This document shows positions 26,459 to 36,200 of a stretch of DNA of 64,000 nt, piece by piece. The position numbers were made by a program, and so were the translations under genes. This stretch comes from an uncultured Akkermansia sp. (GTDB lineage: Bacteria > Verrucomicrobiota > Verrucomicrobiia > Verrucomicrobiales > Akkermansiaceae). Position 1 is the first letter of the stretch; each line of letters begins with the position of its first letter. The notes below the pieces were generated by a model that saw nothing but the letters and a program-made list of their open reading frames with translations, ran no database searches and was not told the origin of the DNA. The DNA lies in NCBI GenBank assembly GCA_947601655.1, contig CANQGG010000007.1, forward strand, positions 1 to 64,000, in the 5' to 3' direction.

Positions 26459-29400
26459 CTATTTTCCCTGTTGACTCAGGTTGTCGAAGGCGGCCAGCAC
26501 CAACCGCTGCGTTCGATATTCTCCGTATTTCTTCTTCTCGTCGGTACGTAAGCTAGGGAATGTCTCAGTCGGGCATTTCTCCGGATACTTCACCGTTGGG
26601 TCGAGAATATACGCCAGTTCCTCCCTCGTCAGCCCATACAATTTCGCGAAGTACGCATCCAGATCGGCTTTCAGCTCGGCTCGACGCTCCTCATCCCATG
26701 CGAACGGTTCGCCGTCATAGCCCAATGCCCTTGCCAACGGCTGCATGCTGTGGGAAGTGTACGTCAGTTCCAACACCCGTTGACTGATGTATGCTAGATC
26801 CTGTTCGCTGTAAGCAGTTGGTGGTAAAAAGGGGAGCTGCTCGACGTAAGAGAATGTCATATTCGTTCCACCTAATTTTTGCCGGACAATGTAGTCAAAG
26901 ACCAAGGAACTCCCGTTTGCTACAAACGCGCATTGCAATTCAGGGGGGGCATTAAACAAGATCAAGGGCATACTGTGACCAACCGCAGAGAACGGGAAAA
27001 AAGATACGATAAACGTTCGCTCATTCGTGGCATTGGTAATATTACGGAATCCGATCAACCACTCGGGGCCTTGCTTGCAACACTCCGGGAGCTTGAGCAG
27101 GACATCTTCGCGGCGCACCCAGTAGCGAGGGGAGGGTTCAAAATGGGGGTTGAGTTTTTGCTCGGCGGTTACTTCGCTCTCTGTGGCATCTCCCCCGGTG
27201 GTTTCGAAGGTGTTGAAGCGGTGGTCGTAGTGGTAAATCATCTTTCCCTCGTACAGCGGCAGCATCCCCTCTTCCCTCGTTTCGTAGAAGAGGTCGCTGT
27301 CGTTGGACATATGCAACATGGTACGAAATGACACATCCCACGAGTTCTCACCTGTTTTCTCATTGCAGAGAATGGGAACGGAGCGGTAGATTTTTGTTGT
27401 CAACTCAACATCCGAACCGCAACGGAATAGCGGACAGGTACCCGTATTGGGATTGAAGCGCACAAAGTCCTCCCCCTGCATGGTGATAAGGCGTTCCTTC
27501 TCTTCCAGCTGCCGCGGGTGTGTCATGTAGCAGGCAAGCTCGATCGTGGGGGAGTTTGCGATGGATAACACACAGAATCGCTGACGGCTATCGACGGCGG
27601 GAAACAGTTTTTCCCTGTTCTCAAAATCATAGACAGAGCAGAGCAGCTTGTTACTGACAAGATGATTGAAGAAGTCATGCGTAGATTTATCGGTAACGAT
27701 GCCGGTGGGAACGATGATACCAATCCTGCCGGAGTCTTTGCGCAGGCGGTAAGCGGTCTCAGCAAAAAGAGCGAACATATTGACATCTCCGACGCCTGTG
27801 AGGGCAAAGCGACCGCCTTGCTCTCCGGCGATATGGAAGAAGGTGCTTGAGACAGCCGCAGCACGCAGGGAACTTTGAAAACGGGCAAAAAGCGCAATTT
27901 GAGCCTCCGGATTCATGGCTGAAAGCTCCCCTTTTGAAAGAGCTTCAATCATGCGACGCCGGTTGTTCTTATTGGAGCATTTGGCAATTTTCGGACAGGT
28001 ATTTGCAAACCATTCCTTTTCCTGAATCTTCACCTTCTCCCACGGCGGGTTGCCAAGCACGCAATCAAAACCGCCGTTGTTCATTACCTCGGGGAACTCG
28101 AGAAACCAGTGGAAGACATTGGCGGAGCGACAGGCGTGGCGAGCGTCTTTTATGGCGGGATCGACATCGGCTATGGACGGATCGCTGCGAAAATTGTTGA
28201 GAGTCGCCGTTGTCGGCACATTGTCCGCGCCGTTTTTAGGGACGAGGAAAGCGCCCAACCAGATATCGGCAGCCACGGCCTGGTTGGATGCATTGCGCTG
28301 CTGAATGACGTCCTGCCATTGCCCGGCGTATTGACGCACATCTGAAGGCGAGTTTTCAGAATACGCAGATTCAAGTTCCTTGAGGTCGGCAGCTTCCGCC
28401 AGCGTGTGAGTCGATTTGCTGTAATTGCGCGCACTCTGCCGATTTTCGCTTTTCAGCTGCTTGCAGACGGCCTTATCATCTCCGGGCGCGGGCTCAAACG
28501 CCTCGCCGGGTATGGGGAATTGCATGAATGTCTCTGCGGATAAAAGACCCAGCAGGGAATCGCCGCAGCGCAAGTGGTCATCCAGGAAGGAGAGAGGTTT
28601 GCCGGGTTCGTAGCCCTCCAACCACAGATTCATGCGCACAAGCTCCACCGCCATGGGGTTGATGTCCACGCCGTAGATGCAGTGACGGATAACCTCGTGC
28701 ATGGCTCTGTGGAAGACATCCGGTGTAGCGCCGCCCATCTGGCCGGGGGTACGGGCATCTGCCAGACGCTCCGCAATGCGGCGGGCTGCGCCCAGCAGGA
28801 AATGTCCGGAGCCGCAGGCGGGGTCGATGACGCGCAGGGCGAGCAGTTTCTGCTTCGCATAGACGGGGTTTTTGCAGCAGTCCTCCAACAGTGGGTCGAG
28901 TGAGGTCTTAAGCACTTGTTCTACCAGACAGGTGGGAGTATAGTAGGAGCCGGTGAGCTTGCGGGCGTTGCCCTTCCGCTTTTTGGAGGTCTTTTCCGGG
29001 TCGGAGCTGCCACCCACGAAGTAAAAGCTCTGCTGTTCGGTGGAGATACAGGGCGTAAGCTCCAGCAGGCTTTCATAGACGGAGCCTAGCTCCTCAGCGC
29101 CGAGGTGAGCATAATCCACCTGCGTGCGCTTGCCCTCGGTATTCGTCCAGCACAAGGAACGCAGCGCCGCAAGGAAAGCGCGGTTCGGCAGGCGGCAGGC
29201 ATCCAGCAGTTGGCATTGGTGAGCATCGTACAGACCGCCCAGCGCGGGCAGTGCCAGCGCGGGTTCGCCGCCATCTTTAGCCAGAGAGCGGAAGACGATG
29301 AGCTGAGCCTGCCAGAGGTCATCATGGCGGGAATCGGCTTCCTCCCTCAGCATCCTCTTAATGAGACGAGAAATAGAGTAGCCCCTGTGGTAGAGCATAG

Positions 29401-30409
29401 CCTGTTCCTTGAGCGTCTTGTCGTATTCGTGCAGGATATTGAGACTCTCCAGTACCGCGAGGAAGATGAGTCGGTACACCGTGCGCATGAGCTCCTGATA
29501 GAAGGCTTGTGTGGTGAGAGTCCCATCTTGCAGGGCCGCTCTCAGGACATCATTGCCTGAGCCGTGCCCTTGCAGGAAACCGGTACCCAACTGGCAGATG
29601 GCATTTTCCACACCCTCGCGCAGACCGTCGCGGGCGCGGGCTCCGTGTTCCTCTAAATCCTGCCGCCATGATTCCCAGACACAAGTCTCGCCGTTGTCCG
29701 AGATCTGACGGGCAGCGCGGGAAACGTGCAATATGTTCCAGAAAAGGCCATCGAAAGCGGTGCTGTCCTCATCCTCCAGCAGGCGGTCAAGGTCAATATC
29801 CAGATAACAGGGGCGGGAGAGCGTGGGATTGTCGCGCAATAAGCGCCAGTTGGAGCCATTGGTGACGATAGCCCACGTAAAGTATTCAGACGCATTGAGG
29901 AAAGCCTGCATCATCTGAGTAGCAGAGAGGTGCTGACCGGTGGCAAAGTCTATCTTGTCATCCAGCGATCGCATTTTTGCGTGAGCTTCATCTACCGGGG
30001 CAATGATGACAGGCAGCACGGGCCTGTTGGTACCGGCGCCCAATAGCAGAGAAATTGGGAACAGGTGCATTCCGGGGTCTGTATCGGTCTTAAAAATGGG
30101 GCCGAACAGATCCTGCGTGTTGTTTGTCTCCGGGGCGATGCCGCCGGTGGGGCATTCCGTCATGTGGGAGTAGCCCAGTACCTTTTCCAGAATATGGCAG
30201 ATGTATTGCCGCTGATGCGTCTCGGTAACGTCTGCCTGCCACGTGTGCCAGGCCGCACGTGCGAGACGGTAGGCCCGCTGCGCCTCATCGCGCACGGAAA
30301 GTCCTTTATCCACCTGAACGGCATACTTAGGCTGCCGCTCGTAAACACGCTGTACGAGGTCCGGCGAAAACAGCAAATTATAGTGTTTACAATAACGGGA
30401 GATACTCAT
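26459..30409 (-). CDS. N6-adenine DNA methyltransferase, DrmMI/Eco57I-like
   Basis: The protein has 1316 residues from MSISRY (an ATG at 30472 overlaps the previous gene). It carries the S-adenosylmethionine motif DPACGSGHF near residue 527 and the catalytic NPPW near 785, typical of gamma-class N6-adenine methylases such as Eco57I-type and DISARM DrmMI. The first 450 residues contain a divergent region that in such enzymes resembles a type I/IIG N-terminus. The C-terminal third (EQLPFLPP, AYILDPTVKYPE) resembles target-recognition parts. It would mark host DNA so the operon's effectors spare it. The start lies 8 nt past the SNF2 gene stop. Confidence 0.85.
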   Translation of the reverse strand: MSISRYCKHYNLLFSPDLVQRVYERQPKYAVQVDKGLSVRDEAQRAYRLARAAWHTWQADVTETHQRQYICHILEKVLGYSHMTECPTGGIAPETNNTQDLFGPIFKTDTDPGMHLFPISLLLGAGTNRPVLPVIIAPVDEAHAKMRSLDDKIDFATGQHLSATQMMQAFLNASEYFTWAIVTNGSNWRLLRDNPTLSRPCYLDIDLDRLLEDEDSTAFDGLFWNILHVSRAARQISDNGETCVWESWRQDLEEHGARARDGLREGVENAICQLGTGFLQGHGSGNDVLRAALQDGTLTTQAFYQELMRTVYRLIFLAVLESLNILHEYDKTLKEQAMLYHRGYSISRLIKRMLREEADSRHDDLWQAQLIVFRSLAKDGGEPALALPALGGLYDAHQCQLLDACRLPNRAFLAALRSLCWTNTEGKRTQVDYAHLGAEELGSVYESLLELTPCISTEQQSFYFVGGSSDPEKTSKKRKGNARKLTGSYYTPTCLVEQVLKTSLDPLLEDCCKNPVYAKQKLLALRVIDPACGSGHFLLGAARRIAERLADARTPGQMGGATPDVFHRAMHEVIRHCIYGVDINPMAVELVRMNLWLEGYEPGKPLSFLDDHLRCGDSLLGLLSAETFMQFPIPGEAFEPAPGDDKAVCKQLKSENRQSARNYSKSTHTLAEAADLKELESAYSENSPSDVRQYAGQWQDVIQQRNASNQAVAADIWLGAFLVPKNGADNVPTTATLNNFRSDPSIADVDPAIKDARHACRSANVFHWFLEFPEVMNNGGFDCVLGNPPWEKVKIQEKEWFANTCPKIAKCSNKNNRRRMIEALSKGELSAMNPEAQIALFARFQSSLRAAAVSSTFFHIAGEQGGRFALTGVGDVNMFALFAETAYRLRKDSGRIGIIVPTGIVTDKSTHDFFNHLVSNKLLCSVYDFENREKLFPAVDSRQRFCVLSIANSPTIELACYMTHPRQLEEKERLITMQGEDFVRFNPNTGTCPLFRCGSDVELTTKIYRSVPILCNEKTGENSWDVSFRTMLHMSNDSDLFYETREEGMLPLYEGKMIYHYDHRFNTFETTGGDATESEVTAEQKLNPHFEPSPRYWVRREDVLLKLPECCKQGPEWLIGFRNITNATNERTFIVSFFPFSAVGHSMPLILFNAPPELQCAFVANGSSLVFDYIVRQKLGGTNMTFSYVEQLPFLPPTAYSEQDLAYISQRVLELTYTSHSMQPLARALGYDGEPFAWDEERRAELKADLDAYFAKLYGLTREELAYILDPTVKYPEKCPTETFPSLRTDEKKKYGEYRTQRLVLAAFDNLSQQGK

Positions 30410-30417
30410 GGAAGTGT

Positions 30418-33210
30418 TCAGATAACGGGTTGACAGATAAGAATGGAAAGAAGGTCCGGCGGGGTACAGCAAGAGACCGAGACGGAGCCGTAGCGCTGAC
30501 GAGCAGCCTCTCGCACGCGTAGATGGTCCTGCAACAAATCGTTGGCACGCTGTTGCAGCAGTTCATCGACTGGGAGATGCTGCCACTGGTTCAGAGCTTG
30601 GGTGAGCTGTACCTTGGCCACTGCTTCCGGCACATTATCTTGCGGGGCCAGTGTCGTGAAGAACCGTTGTTCCACTCCGGAGGCGAAGCGGAGCGGCAGG
30701 GAACCCACGCGAATGAGGGTCACCAGCTCCTCAGCCATGAAGTGGCGGCTGCGACCCTCGTTACTGAAGGTGAGATTGTGACGCAGTCGCAGATTGTACA
30801 GCGTGGTGAGCTGCTGAACGGCAGCATCCTTCACGCGTACCACAGCGCAGCGAGGGAGAGAAAACTCGCCCGGCTGAGAGTCCAACGACAACTCTGCCAA
30901 ATAGTCCGCAATAGTGGAAACGAGTGGATGCGCACGGGACACCGAGGGCAGCTCCGATCCGGCGGGGCGCAAGCTGAAACGGTAGGCGTTTTTCTTGTCG
31001 CCATGGATGCCGTTCTCCATTAAGCGGCGAGCCAGCTCCTTCGGCAGGTTGGACAGGCGCAGGCTGTAGGCATCTTTCTCCAGAGCCAGACGTTCTAGTG
31101 GTGCTTTGAAGCGATGGCAGGTTTCCAGCAAGAAGTGACGCAGTTCGTCCTGGGTACCCAGAAGCTCTTCCATGCGTTCATACTCCGGCATGACATCGGA
31201 GGGCTGCAAGGCCTGTTGAGCAAAGGTGGTGACGCGGGTCTTATCGGCAGCAGAGGCATCTTTCCATGCGATATCGAGCATGTTGTAATCATCGAAATCG
31301 AGGACCATTTGCTCAGTGAGAGCTTCCGCCGGTTTCTCATCGTTGAGCAGCATAGCGTGCACCAAGGCCTCGCCGGTCTTCTTCTCGTCCACCGGAACGG
31401 GTACGCGCACACCGAGCTCGTTGCTGATGGTTTCAGCCTTGCGTAAGATGACTTTGAGGATAAAACCATCCACAGGATTATCTTGCCCGTAGAGCATGAG
31501 ACTGCGAACCACTTTTTTCTTCTGTCCGAATCGATCCACGCGGCCCTCTCGCTGTTCGTGGCGGGTGGGGTTCCATGCCAAATCATAGTGTACCACAGCA
31601 TCAAAGCCGTTCTGCAGGTTGATACCTTCGGAGAGACAGTTGGTAGCCACAAGGATGCGCTTCTCCCGTTCAATAAGTAGTTGCGCTTCTTCCGCCCGCT
31701 CTGCGGGAGACAACTTGCCGGTGATAGCACGGATTGCATACTTTGGGAAGGCCTTTTGCAGCGCTTCCGCCACATATTCCGCCGTGCTGATATACTGGCA
31801 GAAGATGATGGGGTGGTAGTTGTCCTTGAGGAGTGCCTTGACTGCTACGCGCAACTTGTCGAGCTTGGGATCTTCTGCGGTCTGTTTCAGATCCTGAGCT
31901 TTGCGCAATAATTCCTCGATACGCCCCATCTCCGGAGCGGGCGGTTCGATGTCGTCCTCTGAGTCGTTATCGGAAGGGTCTGCAAGGTGGGAGGTGTACT
32001 CCTCCTCCGATTCCGGCGGGAGCTCGCCGCGCAGCTTAGCCTCCAGAGCGGACACGGCGGAGGCCGGACTGGATGAGATACAACGCAACATGGCCAGCAT
32101 GGCGTACCAAATCATGCGATTATTGGTCGACTGAGCCTCGTGCAAACAGTATTGGCGTACTTCTTCGAAGAAATCACCCCATGGTCCGGTAAGGCGGTAG
32201 GTCATTTCCACGGTCTCTTTGTCAGGGAGTACGTCTTGCTCCCTCTTCCAGAGGCGTTGAATATCTTTGCGGCGACGCTGGACCAGATGACGGGATAGAG
32301 CCTCGCGCAGGGAATTACGCCGACGCTGATCGACCTCACCCATGACTTCGAACTTACGGTCCAGCAGACCCAGCAAATGGTAGAATCCCTCCTCAATGCC
32401 GGAATGCGGCGTAGCCGTGAGCATAAGTATGTGGCGCTTCTCATCATCTGCCAGCGTGCGCAGCAGGTCATATCGTTGGTGATTTCGGGCAGTGACGGAG
32501 GTGCAAGTGTGGGCCTCGTCCACCACGATGCACTCCGGGGCATTGTTCAAGAAGGTAGCGCGGTGGCGGTCGCTCTTGATATAGTCCAAACTGATGATGG
32601 TATAGGGGTGGTACTCGAAGATAGAGCGACCGGGAGGGAGCTGTTTTTCAAGTCGGGTGATGCTGGAAGAAGTAATGACTACCGCTCGGATATTGAAGTG
32701 GGTTTGCAATTCTTCGCGCCACTGTTCTGCCAGATTGGGCGGACAAAGAACAGAGAAACGGCTGATTTCTCCACGGTCGAGCAGTTCGCGCACGATAAGC
32801 CCTGCCTCGATGGTTTTACCGATACCCACATCATCCGCTATCAACAAGCGAATGACCTGCTGACGAAGTGCCATGAGCAAGGGTACCAGCTGGTAGGCGC
32901 GGGGCTGCACGGCGATATTGCCGAAGGAACGAAAAGGACCGGCACCGGAACGCATACGCATACGCATGGCGTTCTGCAGCAATCTCAGTTCGTTACTGTT
33001 GCCACGGTGATCCGGTGAGGGAGGAGGGAATACGGCAGAAGCCGGGGCATCCTCCTCCTGTTCCAAAGCCGGGATAAGCCAGCAGGATTCGGTAGCAGAA
33101 CCGGCAAGTGGGCGCAGGTGCAGCAGCTCCGGTGAGGAGTCGCTTTCAATGACCCAATCGCGGCCACGGGCGTGGATGAGAGAACCGGGAGTGTAGTTGA
33201 GAGCAGGCAT
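30418..33210 (-). CDS. SNF2-family helicase, DrmD-like
   Basis: This 930-residue SF2 ATPase has ADDVGIGKT (Walker A, near 125), VDEAHT (near 228), MLTATPHSG, and in the second lobe HYDLAWNPTRHEQREGRVDR. That is the SNF2 set found in DrmD and in RapA-like proteins. A C-terminal region of about 300 residues without known motifs follows. It probably translocates on double-stranded DNA. The stop of the large helicase gene and this ATG share one base (TAATG), so translation is coupled. The family call is firm; the DrmD link rests on its partners. Confidence 0.85.
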   Translation of the reverse strand: MPALNYTPGSLIHARGRDWVIESDSSPELLHLRPLAGSATESCWLIPALEQEEDAPASAVFPPPSPDHRGNSNELRLLQNAMRMRMRSGAGPFRSFGNIAVQPRAYQLVPLLMALRQQVIRLLIADDVGIGKTIEAGLIVRELLDRGEISRFSVLCPPNLAEQWREELQTHFNIRAVVITSSSITRLEKQLPPGRSIFEYHPYTIISLDYIKSDRHRATFLNNAPECIVVDEAHTCTSVTARNHQRYDLLRTLADDEKRHILMLTATPHSGIEEGFYHLLGLLDRKFEVMGEVDQRRRNSLREALSRHLVQRRRKDIQRLWKREQDVLPDKETVEMTYRLTGPWGDFFEEVRQYCLHEAQSTNNRMIWYAMLAMLRCISSSPASAVSALEAKLRGELPPESEEEYTSHLADPSDNDSEDDIEPPAPEMGRIEELLRKAQDLKQTAEDPKLDKLRVAVKALLKDNYHPIIFCQYISTAEYVAEALQKAFPKYAIRAITGKLSPAERAEEAQLLIEREKRILVATNCLSEGINLQNGFDAVVHYDLAWNPTRHEQREGRVDRFGQKKKVVRSLMLYGQDNPVDGFILKVILRKAETISNELGVRVPVPVDEKKTGEALVHAMLLNDEKPAEALTEQMVLDFDDYNMLDIAWKDASAADKTRVTTFAQQALQPSDVMPEYERMEELLGTQDELRHFLLETCHRFKAPLERLALEKDAYSLRLSNLPKELARRLMENGIHGDKKNAYRFSLRPAGSELPSVSRAHPLVSTIADYLAELSLDSQPGEFSLPRCAVVRVKDAAVQQLTTLYNLRLRHNLTFSNEGRSRHFMAEELVTLIRVGSLPLRFASGVEQRFFTTLAPQDNVPEAVAKVQLTQALNQWQHLPVDELLQQRANDLLQDHLRVREAARQRYGSVSVSCCTPPDLLSILICQPVI

Positions 33211-36200
33211 TAGGAGAGGTATTTTGAAATGTTGGCAATATCGTCGTCCGACCACTCTGTCGGCAAGGGCAGACAGATGATCCCAGATTGTTGTAATAGT
33301 AAATCAGAAGACCTAATATATTGATCGCTCAGAAGAGCAAGAGACGGTTTGGCATAAAAAGCTGCCGCGATGACTCCTCCGGGAAGCTCCTTTTCAATCT
33401 CATCAGCAGGAGGTAGCCCGGCTTTAATCAGAAGCTCTTGAATTCCGTCGGCCTCAGGCGCTCCGTTGACCTCAGGCACTCCTTTTGGAGAAGGAGCAGA
33501 GATTTGGAAGTCCCCCTTGGCCAGTACTTTCAGCAAGGTTAGCACCTCAGGATTGGCGCGGTTGATTTTCTCGTGGTCCGGCTGGTTGCGATAAGAGAGC
33601 AAACAGTGGTAACAGGCGCATACGCAGCGCTCTGATTCCGACTTTCCCCGATGAGAATCCACCCATTCGCCATCCCGGGGTTCATAGTGCATGGCTTGCA
33701 GAGCATTGGCTGCCACCTGTTGGAGTCGCTCGTGCGATTCCACGAGCTGATGGAGGACGCCGGCTCCTCCCTCAGAGGCCTCGTAGAGTAGCAGACTCTG
33801 TCGGTGGGCTCTGTCCGGCAGGGCCTCGACGATGATTTCGGAGCTTTCTATCTGGAACGTGCGCACGATACCTACAGCCAGTGCTGATTGCAAAGTGGCG
33901 GCAGCTTCCTCATGCTGCAAAGCGACGGGGAGCTGGTATATCAGGATGTTGCGGCAGTCTTCCACATAAGGAACGATGCGCTGCACATGGTGCGGCTTCT
34001 CCTTCTTTTTGGCATCGTCGTCCACAAATTCGGGATTTGTCTCTTCATCGGAGGACCATTGCCCGGTAGTGGGATTGATATTGAAGCCAAAGGTGTTAGC
34101 ATCGGCCCGGCGTCGCCATCCCTTATTGACACGCCACAAGGTAGCGGAGGGACCATAGGTAAAGGAACCCAACGATTTGTCCTCGGAATCTTTCCGGTTG
34201 ATTTTCCTCTCGGAGAAGCTTAGCGTGCCATTGCTGCTTGCTGCAAAGCGGTAGCACGTTTGGAGATCATAGCCCTGTCGCTGCCGTTCTTCCATCATGG
34301 CGTTGATTTGCTCCTTACGACGGGTCTCCACGGTCTCCACCTTATAGAGGTTATGGATGGAGTTATCCTGGGTCAATTCCGACTGACAGTGTTCGCAGAC
34401 ATCGCGAGGCGTTCCATCTAGGGGAACGAGGTAAGAATGACCGCAGTGCGAGCACACCTGAATCCTTCGGGTGGTTAGTTTTTGTCCCACCTGATTGTCC
34501 TGTGCAGCCAGCTTGATTTTGTGTACCTCGTAGATGGTCCCCTGATGATAGATGAGACTCAGAGGACCAAACTCGGACAAGGCAAGAAAACGCGGACGAG
34601 TCAACGGGCGCAGGAAATCAGACTCTCCGCTTTTGCCGGGGAGCCAAGCCAGCAGCGGCAGGCGTGGGAAGTCGTACCCCGGTATGAAGCCTTGGTTGGC
34701 CAGATAGCGATACGAGTAGAACTCATTGTTGGCGGTGTTGTTCTCACTGGTCAGTAAACTCCTTTGCTTATAAGCTTCATCGCGTCTCTGATTGGCGGCA
34801 TCCTTTTCTGCCTGAGTGGACCCGGCCATGTCCTGCACGATTTTGTTGCAGGCTTCTATCTGACGATTGGTGGAAGAGACAAGTTCGCGCCAGTTGTTAA
34901 AGGCTCTATCGAACAAGTCCCATGCGTTTTCCAGACATTTTCGGCAGAAAAGCGGGTCTCGAGCCCACTCGTATTCCTCGCCTTGGGGGATAAGATTGTT
35001 GCCTCGCCGCAGAGATTCCATAAGTTCCTGAGCTACCGGCAAGGCCTTTTCTATTACCGTAGGGGCGCAGAGAGCGTCGCGTACCTCCTTGCGAACCTGA
35101 TATTCGTCATCGGATATATCCAAAATTCCAACGATGGACCCGGCAAGTTGGTACTCTGCCGCATGGAGCCAGATGGCGCGGATATGACTTTCCACCATAT
35201 CGCGGTTGGAGAGGTCAAGCGCCGGAGGGTTCACGGTGCCGCTGACCATCTCGTTCTGCTTGTCAAAGAACCACTGGTCATGGGGGCTGGCAGCAGCACA
35301 GTAGGTCAACGCCAGAGCCGCGCGCCCGGAGCGACCGGCTCGACCGGCTCGCTGGGCATAGTTGGCAGGGGTGGGCGGGACATTGCGCATATAGACAATA
35401 TCCAGCGAAGAGATATCCACGCCCAGTTCCATCGTGGGGGAGCAGAACAGGAGTGGAAGAGGCAGCAGTCCCTCTTTTGGAGGGTCATTGCGGAAGCGTT
35501 CTTCAAGCTTCTCGCGGCTGTCGCTGTCCACCTGCGCAGTGTGCTCCTGTGCTTCAAGTCCGAATAGTCCGTGGTCAGGGTTGCCCAGCAGCTCTGCCAT
35601 CTGCTGGTATAATTTGTAGAAAAAAGAATTCTCCTTAAGTGCCTTATCAGATGGTTCGGAAACACTCCACCGCATGGCCCCGGAATTGAGAACCCACGTA
35701 TCATCGGGCCTCTTCTCCACAATGCCGTATTTTTTCGCCTCTTCCAGGATACAGAACACAAGGGCCGAGTAGTCTCGCTTCTGGAAGTTTCCTTTCCAGA
35801 AATCCGCGTCGGCGGTACCATCCAGACACTCCCTCAATTCCTTCGCCATGCCGGACGACGGGGAGAGTGAAACGCTCCTCTGGGTCTTGGAGTCGAACTT
35901 ATCTTTCTTTTCCTTGCTGAATGAGAGGTGGTTGCCCTTGAACCTACCGCCGGACAGGTGCTCCTTCGGGAGTGTCCAGAGCGGCATGAGGCGACCACTC
36001 AAAGCTGTCAGATAATCGCTCTGCTTAGTGTGGTCAAGGTAATCGCAACTGATACAGAGCTTGCTGCGCATGGCATCGAATACCGTGGTCAGAATCCTCA
36101 CCCGGCTGGCGGAGGAAAGGTTGAGCCAGGAGGGGAACTCTTGCGCTATGCCGGGCTCTTCGACTACGTCCTCGATGTCCTGATAGCTGATGTGCAGGAC